64,000 nucleotides of DNA from Ridgeia piscesae (lineage: Eukaryota > Annelida > Polychaeta > Sabellida > Siboglinidae): the NCBI GenBank assembly GCA_025642075.2, contig JAODUO010000044.1, forward strand, positions 927,001-991,000, written 5' to 3'. Below, in pieces: positions 23,985-38,500 of the stretch (its first letter is position 1; each line of letters opens with the position of its first letter). A program made the position numbers and the translations under genes. The notes under the pieces were generated by a model. It saw nothing but the letters and a program-made list of their open reading frames with translations, was not told the origin of the DNA and did not search any database.

Positions 23985-24400
23985 GCGTCGATCGGTGGGG
24001 GACGAGGGGGACGCGTCCCCCGACTTTTCAACCTGAGGGGAGAGCATAGGAAATGTCCCCTAACTTTTTTCAATTCATTAAAACAAATTTACAGGCATAT
24101 AGCGAGTCTCGTCACTCCCCTATCTTAAAAACCCTACGTCGGGCTAGTAGTAAAATTAATATATGAGTTCAGATATAAACTTCCGACTACCCTGTGGAAA
24201 ATCACTAGACAAATGGCTTGGTTGGCCGTAGCCCGCAAATTAATCTTAGTCCAATAAATCTTCATCATGCCGAGCTCTCCCATTTTGCACCCTTGTGATT
24301 GATGATATTATATTAATAGGCATTCGCCATCAAGCACATTATATAATTTGTTTACCCTGTCACCCCTTGGATTGCAGCCTGGTCGCCTTGGTGGATACTT
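23985..24400. repeat. interspersed repeat R2, copy 2
   Basis: ATGGGCGTCGATCGGTGGGG, GGGGGACGCGTCCCCCGAC, TTTGCACCCTTGTGATTGAT and GCCATCAAGCACATTAT occur in the same order as in copy 1. The two share most positions but have many indels. Confidence 0.8.
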
Positions 24401-24430
24401 ATATACAGAGGTGTAGCTCCACATCACTGG

Positions 24431-24714
24431 TTACCCTTACAAAACAATACCATTCAAACCATTCAAATGCCATTGAATGGTACTTGAATGGTCCTAGGGT
24501 ATTATGGCCAAGCTAGAGTATTTGAATGTTTTTTTTGAATGATAGTTTGGATTCTTTGTACCGTTCAGTGGTATTGAATGGTATTTTTAATTACCGTTGA
24601 TAGTATAACTGAGTTCTACTAACATATCATTGAATGGTCCAATGGTACTAAATGATACCGAATGTAATTCAATGGTAATCAGTGGTATAACATTAGCTCT
24701 TTTTTGTAAGGGTA
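24431..24714. mobile_element. MITE-like element, TTACCCTTACAAAA termini
   Basis: Left end TTACCCTTACAAAACAATAC and right end TTTTTTGTAAGGGTA are inverted repeats. The 284-base interior is packed with CATTGAATGGTA-like words in both orientations. No coding frame. Confidence 0.7.
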
Positions 24715-24742
24715 CTGATCCATGTATACAAAATAAACGAAC

Positions 24743-25413
<671 letters not shown>

Positions 25414-25522
25414 ATGGCAATGTCTTCAATAGAGAACATGCCCGGCCAAGATGCGGCCTACCCAGCATATTGTAACCCATTCCTCGGTGACGGTGTGATA
25501 CGTCAGCGCTTTCCGCAGAACG
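25414..25522 (+). CDS. REL: Rel exon 1
   Basis: Start codon context CAAATGG. It encodes 36 residues ([20 protein letters not shown] onward, ending QRFPQN) and leaves in phase 1 at a GTATGT donor. An AP-1 consensus, TGAGTCA, lies 99 bases downstream in the intron at 25621. Confidence 0.85.
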
Positions 25523-28220
25523 GTATGTATGCACGCGTGTACACCGATTCAGTGATTGAGTAACTTTGCCTAATTTCAGTTTGCGGCGTTCTTGTCTAGT
25601 TAGGTGAGCTTCACGACAGATGAGTCACCTTCACTTGCGGGTCACCAGACGCAGAGCGAAACTAGCAGTAGCAATCAGTGTGGTCGGAAAGGAATCTAGG
25701 TCACGATGACATGAATTATCATATGATGTTTGCTGTTGCATGGTTCTGTAGGAGGTTATGTTTGTTAGGCATTAAATAATGAGTTGTGGCTACCCATTGT
25801 AGCCAATGCCATGATCATACTGTTCCATGGTTATGTAATATGTGGTGGTTTTATAGTTCAATGATAAGTTATTTATTATACATTGCGTTAATGAGCATTC
25901 AGCCATGGTTTTGTCACTGCGCTTTGGTGACTGAATTATAAACATCACAATTTAAGTCTGGGATTACAACTGGATTAGGTCGGCAGTCAGTGTATGTCTG
26001 GGGGCAAGTCACATGTGACACTGGGGGATTAGGAACTAGGAGAAAGAATATCATTCCAATAGGACCGCATGTAACACTGAGGGAGAAAACTGGTAGAAGG
26101 ATGACAATATGTCAACATCCCAACAGATAAACTGGGAGAAAGAACTAGGAGGAGGAAGCCATCCCCTCAGGTAAACTATGGGAGAGAACTGGGAGAAGGA
26201 AGACATCATATTCACTGATAAAACTGGACGAGAGAACTAAGGAAATAAAGGCATCATCCCCAAAGGTAACACTGGAGGAGAGAAAGTTCTAGGAGAAGGA
26301 AGACAGGTAAACTGGAGGATAGAAAGTTCTAGAAGGAAAACATCATCCCCACAGGTAAAACTGGAGAAGGAAGACATCATCCCCACAGGTAAAACTGGAG
26401 AAGGAAGACATCATCCCCACAGGTAAAACTGGAGAAGGAAGACATCATCCTCACAGGTAAAACTGGAGAAGAAAGACATCATCCCCACAGGTAAAACTGG
26501 AGAAGAAAGACATCATCCCCACAGGTAAAACTGGAGAAGGAAGACATCATCCCCACAGGTAAAACTGGAGAAGGAAGACATCATCCTCACAGGTAAAACT
26601 GGAGAAGAAAGACATCATCCCCACAGGTAAAACTGGAGAAGAAAGACATCATCCCCACAGGTAAAACTGGAGAAGGAAGACATCATCCCCACAGGTAAAA
26701 CTGGAGAAGGAAGACATCATCCCCACAGGTAAAACTGGAGAAGGAATACATCATCCCCACAGGTAAAACTGGAGAAGGAAGACATCATCCTCACAGGTAA
26801 AACTGGAGAAGGAAGACATCATCCCCACAGGTAAAACTGGAGAAGGAAGACATCATCCCCACAGGTAAATAGTCAGCAGGAACACAGGAAATAAGGCGGT
26901 GGACCACCTCACTCATCATATAGCCGAGGAAACAGAGAGAGGAACGCTATTACTAAGATGAGAGGACTGTATAAAGAGAGGGGAAGGTGGGACAGAGACA
27001 GGTGGAAGAGATGGAGCCTTGTGAAATGGGATGAGTGACACTGACAGGAAGAAACATTGAAACTGTAGCCCAAGGCAGGCGGAGAAATGTGGGAGAAAGG
27101 GAGTGCAGCAACGACAGTGAAGTCACATGTTGTAAAACTGGAGAAGGAAGACATCATCCCCACAGGTAAAACTGGAGAAGGAAGACATCATCCCCACAGG
27201 TAAAACTGGAGAAGGAAGACATCATCCCCACAGGTAAAACTGGAGAAGGAAGACATCATCCCCACAGGTAAAACTGGAGAAGGAAGACATCATCCCCACA
27301 GGTAAAACTGGAGAAGGAAGACATCATCCCCACAGGTAAAACTGGAGAAGGAAGACATCATCCCCACAGGTAAATAGTCAGCAGGAACACAGGAAATAAG
27401 GCGGTGGACCACCTCACTCATCATATAGCAGAGGAAACACAGGAAGAGGAATGCTATTACTAAGATGAGAGGACTGTATAAAGAGAGGGGAAGGTGGGAC
27501 AGAGACAGGTGGAAGAGATGGAGCCTTGTGAAATGGGATGAGTGACATTGACAGGAAGAAACACTGAAACTGTAGTCCAAGGCAGGCGGAGAAATGTGGG
27601 AGAAAGGGAGTGCAGCAACGACAGTGAAGTCACATGTTGTGTGGTTGGTTAAAAGATAATGCTAAATACATGTATGTATTATTATTGAGTCACTCAGCTT
27701 AAACATCAGTTACACTCATGGTCTCACACAAATAGCAGATAGGTCCTACTTTTTGGACACCTGCACATTTTTTTCATTACACTATATACCGTAGTGTTGT
27801 ATGTCATACTCATAGTACTATAATTATAGTATTAGGTATATATATCTGTAGAGCGCAATGGCTCAGAGGTAGAGTTTCGGACTCTCGACTATGGGAACCT
27901 GGGTTCAAATCCTGTGCTGCGGTGTTAAAATCGTGGGCAAGTTTTTTCACTCTACATTGCTCCAGTTCACTCAGCTGTATAAATGAGTATCTGGCTATAG
28001 ACAGTGGTGGATACGTGTATGAGCAGCCTTCGCGCATTAATTGTAGCATATGGCTGGATGCTTCCCAGAGAAGCCGAGATGGTGTCTTGAGTGAACAGGT
28101 CTGTCAGGGAAGTAAAGTGTAAAGCGTTTTGAACGGTTCCTGAGGACTGGATACTGTGCTATATAAGAACTTGCCTTTACTTTTTTATAATTATATATAT
28201 ATGAAAGTAATAATGCAATG

Positions 28221-28255
<35 letters not shown>

Positions 28256-28269
28256 GTAATAATGCAGTG

Positions 28270-28304
<35 letters not shown>

Positions 28305-30939
28305 TCGTTGCATTATTACCTTCACATTAAACCATGTTATCCCATTATAATCATGTTATGGCATGTTTTTGAGACTTTCCATTAGACAGCACTTTCATTT
28401 TGTACTGTGCTGTTTCAACTTGTTTGCTGGGACGACAGCAGAATGATTGATGATAATGTCAACCAGATGTTTTGAAATGTTATTTAGGGTTACACAATTT
28501 TGTTAGGTATTTCTACCAGTTGCTTTACAGTGTCATTGTATTTCTCTTTAGATGTGACATAACCATGTCAACTTTAGTAATGTGCCAGTTTTAAGATGCA
28601 CAAAAACAGGTTCAAACCAGCTTCGTTCCACATGCCATAGGCTACCTAAACAAACTTTGAGTTAAGAAACTACCACATGCACGCCAACCATTAAAATGTA
28701 ATTGCGCAATGACTAACCGTGTGCACTGATGTTTTTACTACTATTATTAACTTTTTTGTTGTATATGCACTATGGTTCACTATATTTACTACACTGCAAT
28801 GTTTCTACCCAGGAAACAAGAAACTTATCAGATATATATATATTGTTATTGGAAAATATATTTGTATTGTAGTTTAGGTGCATAGTGTTTAGCTGTGGTA
28901 GCCAGTATTGTTCTGACAAATGTTCATTGACTGGTCAGATTGCTGCAGCATGAGATAATTCCACTGCTTTTTATGCTAAGCCGGCAGCCAATCCAGTGGC
29001 TTTGGCTCACATCCAAGTGACTTCTGATTGGTCATGCCCTTACCCATGACATTCAGTGTTTATAAATGCTCAGTCCATGGTTATGCACCGTTCATGCGTA
29101 GCTGTCACATGACATGTAATGGGTCCATTTATATAAATACAAATGGGGGGATTTATAGCAGTACAGTCAGTTAACACAGCCAATGGGATGTTATCATTCC
29201 TGACTGTTATCTAATGTGAGGTTTGTTGTTTTTCACTTGCAGGCATGGATATGAACTTTCCAAGCAGCTCAGCCCCATCACAACATATGCCATCATACCC
29301 AAACCGTAAGTATACCCCTGTTTACACTCATCAGCAACAGGAATTTTTGTGCATGATCACAGTGTCTCTATATTGTCATGTGGTTCAAGTTATCATTTGG
29401 TAATCAGGCATTGCACAGTGTTTGATTTGTTGACTTTAATGTTTACACACTTATTTTGCTCGGTGTGTAGTTTCTCTGGTAATTCTGTGGTTTTGTATTG
29501 TGGTTGTTTGGCATATGCTGTTATTATTGAAGACATCGTAGTTGTTGATTTTGCTGATGGTTTTACAGTGATGCAGCCAGCAATGCTCTGAGTTGTACTC
29601 AACTTTCTACAGTGCTGTATAATATTAAACAAATAAATTTCAGTAATAAAAATACAGTCACACCAGAGTAAAATTAATGGTAGCACTACACATTGCAGAA
29701 TCCAGGACATAACCCCACTGGAAAAAACACCTGGACATACCCCATACAGACATAAATCCACTCACAAATGAGAATAAAAAATGGCACTGTAAAACTGTTA
29801 TGTGTATGGTAGGGTATAACATTCATAACGACGTTAGGAATTAGAGTAAAGTTTATATTTGCATTTTAGAAAAATAGAATTATGATTTTGGTGTCTTTGA
29901 ATTAAATAGGAATGTTTTGTAAGTTCTTGAACTTAATTACAGGTGATAAGTAAATCTGTAAAGTAATAAAATCTGTCAGTCAGCTGTCAGTCATATGACT
30001 GAGTTAGATAAATGCATTGGTGACAGCCAATCAGATGATAGCTACAGTGCACATATTTAAATTATTTTAAGGTCCAAGAATAGTGGGTCCGTACTACTCG
30101 GTAGTCATTCCCTGAAACCCTCAACTCCCTGATTCGTGGAGGCTACATGTGTACTAAATAATTTGCAAGGAAGAAAATATTAATGGGAGTGTGCACGTTC
30201 TGATAATAGTTTTAAGTTTTTTCGCCTGAAGGTCTGTGTCCACCATCTGAAATTAGCCTCCATATCTCAGAAACCAGTAAGGATCAATTTTTTTAATTTG
30301 CCATTGACATATCTTAGGGTACTGCTACTATACATGAGAAATGTGTATTTTGTTGGATCATTCTAAAGGCCACATAACTGGTAAGAAACATTTTCAAAAC
30401 TCTTATGTGACTTTTTCTGTAATTGTAAATTATGTACACATGTATAGGCTTTTTGGGATATACTTGGCACTGGCTATCATTCACCAAAATACATTTCACT
30501 CGTAATTACAAACTCTTCATGTACCTGTAGTCCAAACATACATGATAAAAATATAATATTTTGATCTGAGATTTATTTTTTAGTATATGTGAGTGGGGTT
30601 TTGCCCTGGTGGGGGGTTATGTCTGAGTGGGGTTTTTCCATTGATGTTAAGGCTGTTTATAAAATATATTTCGTTTTAAGGATGTAATGAGTAGGAATGA
30701 TAATAGACACAGTATTAGTCATCATGGGCTGTAAATATAATTGCGTGGGTATTGTTTTAACACTTTTTTAAACCATATGTGGTTGTCACTTGTCAGGCAA
30801 AAAAGTATGTTAATTCCAGTCTGGCAGTTGATTCTGTCATCCTTCTATCAGGGTTGGGTCCAAATACACATTTTGGGATCAAATACAACTCAGCCAAATC
30901 AAATACAAATACATTGCTTTTCTAGATTTAAATTCAAAT

Positions 30940-30981
<42 letters not shown>

Positions 30982-33900
30982 ATACATAATACACTGCCAT
31001 TTTTTATTCAGATATGATCCAAATACATTGACATTTTACAAATTTGATTCAAATACGATTCTAATATGTCGACCGTGTTTCCATTATAGTTCAAGTGTAT
31101 CACAGTGTGGGGAATTTTGTCTAACCCTAACCCGACATACAACTTCAAAATTGTCTTTTGAAGAAGACATGGGTCTATAATGTTACTAAATCAACACTCT
31201 TTTGTAGAGTACAAAGGCTTGATTAACTGCTGTTGATTAACTGGTAGGCAGATTTACTAAACTTTCCTTCTGTGCTAGTGTGCCAAGTTGCCAACTAGTT
31301 GGTAGCTCTTCCCCTGCACTGGAGGAAATCTAGCCCAGGATGTTTACACAGTATGTGACAGCAGGATTCTTTGAAGCACCTTCCTTGTGAATACATGCCT
31401 TTAAGGCTATATATAAGCTTCACTGGCTTCCCATTCATTCATTCATTCATTCATTCATTCATTCATTCATTCATTCATTCATTCATTCATTCATTCATTC
31501 ATTCATTCATTCACTCACTCACTCACTCACTCACTCACTCACTCACTCACTCACTCACTTGACCAGCTTGACTGTAGGCCAATTTTCTCAGTGCTGCCTG
31601 CCCACAGTTGACCATACTGTGTTGACTCCTGAGCCAGTTTATGTCATTTTTTTGGTAAAATGGTAATTTTTATGTATATTTGATTGTATTTGCAAATTAT
31701 TTTTCAAATACAGACCAAATACAAGTACGCGCCCTTTTGTGATTTTCAATACAAATACAACAAATGTTGGTATCTATATAAAATGTCAGACATTTATTCA
31801 GTTTGAACATTTGTCACCGTTGATTGTGCTAACAACTGATTATTATATGTCATAGTCAAACCGTAAAAACCTCCTTACATAAGTGGCCAAAATGAACGGG
31901 TCATTGAGAGTACACAATTGACAAAGTCACAGTTGAATGGACAGTACAACCTACAGAATCTAGTAAACAAAAACACTTAGTCTGAACAATAATTATATGA
32001 TAACAATGTCCTTTTGTTCCTGCCCAGAGCAGCTGAACAGGAACACTGTTTATATTGCCTTTATAAAGACTAACAAAAAATCAATTGTATATTTGTACTC
32101 ATACTTTCTTAACGAATATGACACTGCGCAAGTACATTTGTACAAGTAGGACTTCTGTCATATACATACAGTGTTACTAGATGCATTTATATTTTATAAG
32201 GAGGAGTGTTGCAGCGTAGACATCAATTATGTTAAGTTGTGTGAATTATTGACAGACACATACCCCCGATCAATAGCGTGGCGGGTTTAATTAATCTCAC
32301 GCAGTCGTACACAAAATAATGAAACTACACATGGTTCATCTACGCCAGAGACTTTTGCCATCAGCCATTAGGCCAGTAAAAAACAGTCCCACACTGCAAT
32401 AACCATCCCCTTGCTGGGGAAGGGAGTTGGGGGCGGGGGCCAGTCTGTCTGTGTCGCTGGTGGATGTTTTGTGGTGTTGTTGTTATTAAACGTTGACACT
32501 CTAAATGACAAAAAAAACATAGAAAATGCTGATAAATTCCTGTAGATATTTTAACAACCATTCTCAAAGAAACATAAAATTAAAATGTAAAAAGTCCAGT
32601 GAAATCTCACTACAGTGTATTAAGGTCACCTCTGAATGTGGATAAAATCACATGAATAGCAGGCACTTGAGTTTATTACCAGAACTCATTTTATAATACT
32701 TTACTAATACAGAAATAATTTGGGACAGTCGTACGATGACTGTTATTACAAGGTGGCTGTATTGCAGAAGTGGACAAAAATGAAAATCTATAATAGTATA
32801 GACCGTGGTCATCATAGAGTTAATCACAGAGTTAGTCGTTGAGGAAGATTACTGATATGGATTGCTATGGGTGTTATGATTATAATAATGGCCTAATTAA
32901 TGTTCTGGTGTTGCTACATTTAATGGATTAATAAAAAGACATCTCATCAATGTATGAAGCATTAGCTACCAGTAGTTAATTTTTTTTATTTTTCACATAA
33001 TACATGTGTAGTAAGAATGGTGTGTTGTCATACACAGAAAAGTACTCCTAAATTGTTTATTTCGTTACCAAAATAAATAAATAAGTGCTTTTAGAAAAGT
33101 AACAAACATAGTATTGTAATTCACTGCATATAATAGCTATGGTGTGTGGCTGTAGAACAAACAAATAGGTGTGGTTATGTCTGCTAATACTCTCACATTC
33201 ACCGTAGTAGGCTTGATGTATTTTGTATTTTGTGATGAGTCAATGTACTGTGTAAGAAACTACCAATGGTCAGAGGAATGTGTCTTGTGACTGAACAAGA
33301 CCGAGCCACCACATTGACTGGACGGTGGGGAACCCCCCTGGTTATACCCTATGGGCCCAGTTGACCAATCAGATCACAAAGTATAAATAAACTAGTGTGG
33401 TCATGGACTCATGGTTTGTTTACACTGTGCTGACAATGCAATGTTTGTTTATTTTAAGGTAATCTGTATATTCATGTAAAGTGTAATGCGCCTCTGAATG
33501 GTTTTATTGCTAGAGATATGGCGTAGACAAATACTGTTATTTATTATTATTATTATTATTATTATTCTGTTTGCAATTGATTTTTCACAACAGTGGATCA
33601 ATTATTACAAGAGTATTATTGGCAAGGCTGAAATGATCAATAGGGCAGCACTATTGTGTTTGTAAACAGTGTTTTTTATTTATTTGATGACCTGTAACGT
33701 AAACATATTACATCTAACTACAAGCTTGCTAGTGTATGTATGTAAGTTAATGTCTTATTCCACATTGTTAGGGATTAATTTGCAACTCTCTCAAAACAAA
33801 ACAAGGTGAATTTTTGATTTATGGTTCTTTCATTTAAAGTTTGGAATTTCCAAGATCATTCTGTAGAGTGAGCACTCCTAGAAATGTACATTGTTTAAAA

Positions 33901-35536
33901 CAATACACAGATAATATTTTACTAAAAATTTATTGTATATATTAGACTTCAAATTTGTTGTTCTTTGGCACAAATGGATTTGGTGATAGATATTTAATTC
34001 ATAACAATTTAAACCATATGTTATAGTCATGCATGTTGCATATTGTTTCAGTTGTAAACTTTTTTGATTGTAATCATAACCATTGTAATTTGGGCGAGTA
34101 AAAAACTTTTCAAATTGTAATTTATAACTGTATATTTGCATTTACGTGTACACCTGTAATGCAGTTGTTGCTGTTGTTGAAATATACATTGATTTAAAGA
34201 GAATCAGCACATATCAGTCACTGAGACTCATTGTGCCTGTAAAGCGAATTAGCAGTACAGCACAATGGCGACTGTGAGTCATGGTACAAGCGTGCTCCTG
34301 CGTCCTGGCCTAGGGCTGCTGAAACAGAATGGACGGTGGCTGGTGTGAAACTTGTATTGTGTTCTCAGCCAGCGTTTTGAAGAAACCAAAGGGAATTTCC
34401 CGGAGTCACAACTAGTGTACTCGACAATGCGGCTGGCAGTGAGAGGTCTAATTGTTGTGTATTCAGTTGTTGTGGCAGAATTATAAGATGTAAAGAAAGA
34501 ATCTGACTCTGATAAACGCAATTGTGGTTTTGTACGTGTCACTATGTCGTTACAGGTAATATTAATTAGATGTTTTATTTTCACGTAAGATTAAGAAATT
34601 ATCATTGGCTATGCATCTCATCAGATAACCCAGTCTGACACGTGGCAGCTAATTTACAATTTTAAGTTCTCCTGATGTTCTAAGTATTTTTACAGCCTGG
34701 AATAAAAAACGTCATCTGTTGCAAATCGAAATGGATGCCTGAGTTTAAGGTTATCAAGATTTTAGTTTCCTAAAGACTGAATTACAGGGTCCAACCGTCC
34801 AAGAAATGTGATTACAAAACAGTGGCATACAGTCTATGTGTTATATCTTGTGATCTATGCATGTTTTACAAACTGAAATAATAATTTATGTGGTTTTCTC
34901 TCATTCTTTGTTAAACGCACTACAGGAAATATTACATGTACTATTATATGAACCACGATGGCCAAAGGTAACATTAAAATGAAATTAGAAGTTACTGAAT
35001 GTGTATATAGGATTTATCAATGACAAACATACACTAAGTGCTTTAATAATTAAATACTAATTATTTGCATGTACAGACAGTGTGGCTATTTTGTTTGGAG
35101 TCAATGCTGAGGATTGCTACAGTTGATCATGTTTCATGCATGCATTTGTGCGTACATAATGATGTGAATGGTTCTATTCATGTATATATTTAAATATATA
35201 TGTAACATAAAACATCATTATAACGTGGTCAGTCATGGACCCCGAATTTCTACCGCAATGGGGGAAATTGGCTCTACGGCTAACAATAAAGCTGTAATAA
35301 CTTTCACTTGTTTTATGAAACACTCCCTGTGTGTCTTGAAACAATTTGTTGACAGACAAGTAATTTAATGCAGATTTACAAACGTAATACGAATCTGGAG
35401 CGTGGTGTGTTGGTGAGTTATTACGATTATTGTAAGGTTATGGTTATTATTGTTAGATTAAAATAGTAAGTCTTAAAACAGTCATTGAGATTTGAGAGTG
35501 TAAATTTATTGGTCGCATTCAACTAAACTGACGTAT

Positions 35537-35579
<43 letters not shown>

Positions 35580-38500
35580 AATTATATGTTATATTTGTTT
35601 GCAGAAACGTTGAACCAGCTCAACACAGGAGGGTTCATGGATGATAGAATGGGGGTTATGGGTGGGTACAGAAAGCCCTCTTACCCCCACCTCGTCATAG
35701 TGGAGCAGCCTAAGGCTCGAGGTCTGCGTTTCCGCTATGAGTGTGAAGGGCGTTCGGCAGGAGCTATTCCTGGAGAAAACAACACCCCAGAAACTCGCAC
35801 TTACCCCACCGTAAAGGTTGGTGTTTTCTTCCTTTCTCATCTTTATTACTGTTTGCCAAGAAATTGACTTGATATTTTGTAGCTCTCTGTAATTTCAGTG
35901 TAATGTATTTTTCAGACAAAAACTCCTTAATATGAAATTCAGTAAAACGTACAATACATAAAATACAATTATAACAATTATGAGGTACAAGTAAGAAATA
36001 CAGAAGTAAATAGTAAAAAAAATAAACAGATGACTGGTCATGAAATTTCAATTTGTTAAGATGATAATCGGACATTGTACATAAAAGATGATGATGTAGA
36101 ATTAGATTTGTAGTAAAATGGGTGGTGAAATAAAAGTATGTACTTGAAGTTGAACACCTGTCTTGCACGACCTTCAGTAGTTATTAACAAGAGGTTCTCC
36201 AATGTTCACTCATGCATGCAGCAGTCAAATACTATATCGTGTGACCTCGACGGACTCATATCTGATCTTACATCAAGGAAGTTTGTCTTAGTAAACATGT
36301 TTTCATTAGAATTCATGTGCTACAACATGAAATGTTTCATCCTGTGAGTATTTGTAGTGTTTGCTCGTCTCTGCGTCATCATTGATGACTGGGGTGATGT
36401 TTGTCTCAGGACTTGTTGTTATTTATCCCACAATGCTGTCACCCCCCCACCTCTCAATCTCACATTTGTGGAATTTATCATATCCCCACTAGTTTATGTA
36501 CCTTTACGTATTCAAGAACTGCTAGTCATGTTTGCTGGTAGAAGTATCTAGTTCGTACTTTGGAGGTGTTTTGCTTCCTCCTTGGTTCCGATGACAGCTT
36601 CTTTTGTTTCGGTAACGTGCGCAGCTGCACTGCGTTTAAATATAAGAACTTAAGAAGTGATTCTATTGTTGGGAAATATTTGCCGAATCATCATGCGTGT
36701 TCATGTGTGTGCAGAACTACTTTGGTTTCACATGGAAACTGGTCTACCAGGTAGTTGTGATCACTTCTATAAAATAATAATAGGAAATGTTTTATGCAAT
36801 GCTCAAAGTAAGTTATTTTACCACCAGGATGAATATAATATTATTGAGATGATTTTGTAATGTTATAAATTACATTGCGTACACAATGGCTCACTAGGGA
36901 TCCGACAACTGCAAGATAATGTTATAAAAGGATGTAATTTCAGCATATTACATGTTTGGTTGTATATTGCCAAAAATATGATCTGGACACACTGCATGTT
37001 TGGTTGTAGATAGAGAACATGGACTCTACATCTGCGGTCATTGTGGTGTCATGTGTATCGAAGGAGGACCCTCCACGCCCGCACCCTCACAGTCTGACTG
37101 GACAGAACTGCCAGAAGGGCGTGTGTACAGTGAAACTGACCAACACTGACACCATCAGGTAGGTCAAGTGGTCAGCAGATCCACCCACAACAACCCACTC
37201 TGGCGGTAGAGCTGTTGGCAAGCTCAAGTTGCCTTAGCACAAAGTGTCCATGTACAGTGTCTTCTCAGCTCATGGCACCCTACACTTGATCTCTCTGGGG
37301 TTTGTTCGTCGAAACTCTGAAATAGCATCACAGGAAAACAACCAGCGGTTCCATGGGTGGAATCATGCCACAGTCATTTATACGACTGCTTATTACAGAT
37401 AAACATGAACACTGTAGAAATTCAGCCGATGGCATCATTGTCCATTTTTGCCATTTGGAGTTAATTGTCTGGGCATAAATCTTGTTAAATCTGATTGAGC
37501 CAAATGGACCTAACCAAAATACGAGAATTTGATCAGTTTGCAGTTTGATGGTCTGCCACTGTTATCATCTGCCTCCCTCTCCCTCCCTCCCTCCCTCCCC
37601 CTCCCTCCTCCCCCCTCATTTAATACTCTGTAGTTTGAAAAGAACACCACCATTGTTCATCTCCCTGCCCTTCTCAGCTGTCACACTAAGACAGTAATTC
37701 ACAGAACCACGAAGAAATGAACAAAAATGGATGGAAACGTAAAGAAAACATGAGGAATATTGATAAGTCTGAGAAAGATGTTCATTAAGTACTATATTGT
37801 AAACATTAAAAAAAAAATGACCTTATGCTGGGTAGACGTCTACTTGCATGTTACAAGGTTCTGGGGTGGCATGGTAGTTATGTGGGAACAGTGTGTATAA
37901 TCGTTGTATGATTTAGTTAAAATCATCTAAATAATTGACATTGATCGTTACATTGGTTAACATGTGACAATATGAATTGGCTTATAATATGTAGAGCCAA
38001 ACCATTTTTGCAGTTTGTCATTTCAAGCTCCATTTTAGATAATTTATCATCATGAAAATGTTTTCACAAACCATAAATATATACACAGGCTAATTTGGTC
38101 TGTACTTTATCCTTTCAGATATCTGAAAATTTAATTATTTTAGATGTCTGAATTTGTACAGTAATTGCAATATTTTGACTGTCTCTGGCTACATAGTTAT
38201 ACTTTCTTAATGTGGTTGCAAATTGATTACATCATAAAAGCAGTTATTAAAATGATCTTTAATCTTGCAAAGGAAACCCACCACAGACATTAAAATGACT
38301 GTATATTCACACTCATGTTCTTGGAACCTTAAAGATTTTCATTATTAATTATTTTTGTACTTTACGTTTGCAGAAAACAGAGGAGTATTGTGTCCAAATA
38401 TTTTCCAAATATATATATAATATATAAATGTGTAACTCTTAGCTGTGTGCTTTAACTGAACAAGGAGAGGTCACATTGTGAATGCAATTTCATGTGGCTA

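Larger units (their letters stand above)
29306..34570. other. Rel intron 2, mostly unremarkable
   Basis: AT-rich intron. It holds an (AT)n run at 30941-30977, an (ATTC)n then (ACTC)n tetranucleotide tract at 31432-31559, and a G-rich piece at 32405-32445. No gene or conserved coding segment is seen. Confidence 0.6.

Noticed and set aside
27850..27915. A functional tRNA gene
   Set aside because: A and B boxes are present, but the rest does not fold as a tRNA and the sequence continues into a SINE body repeated elsewhere.
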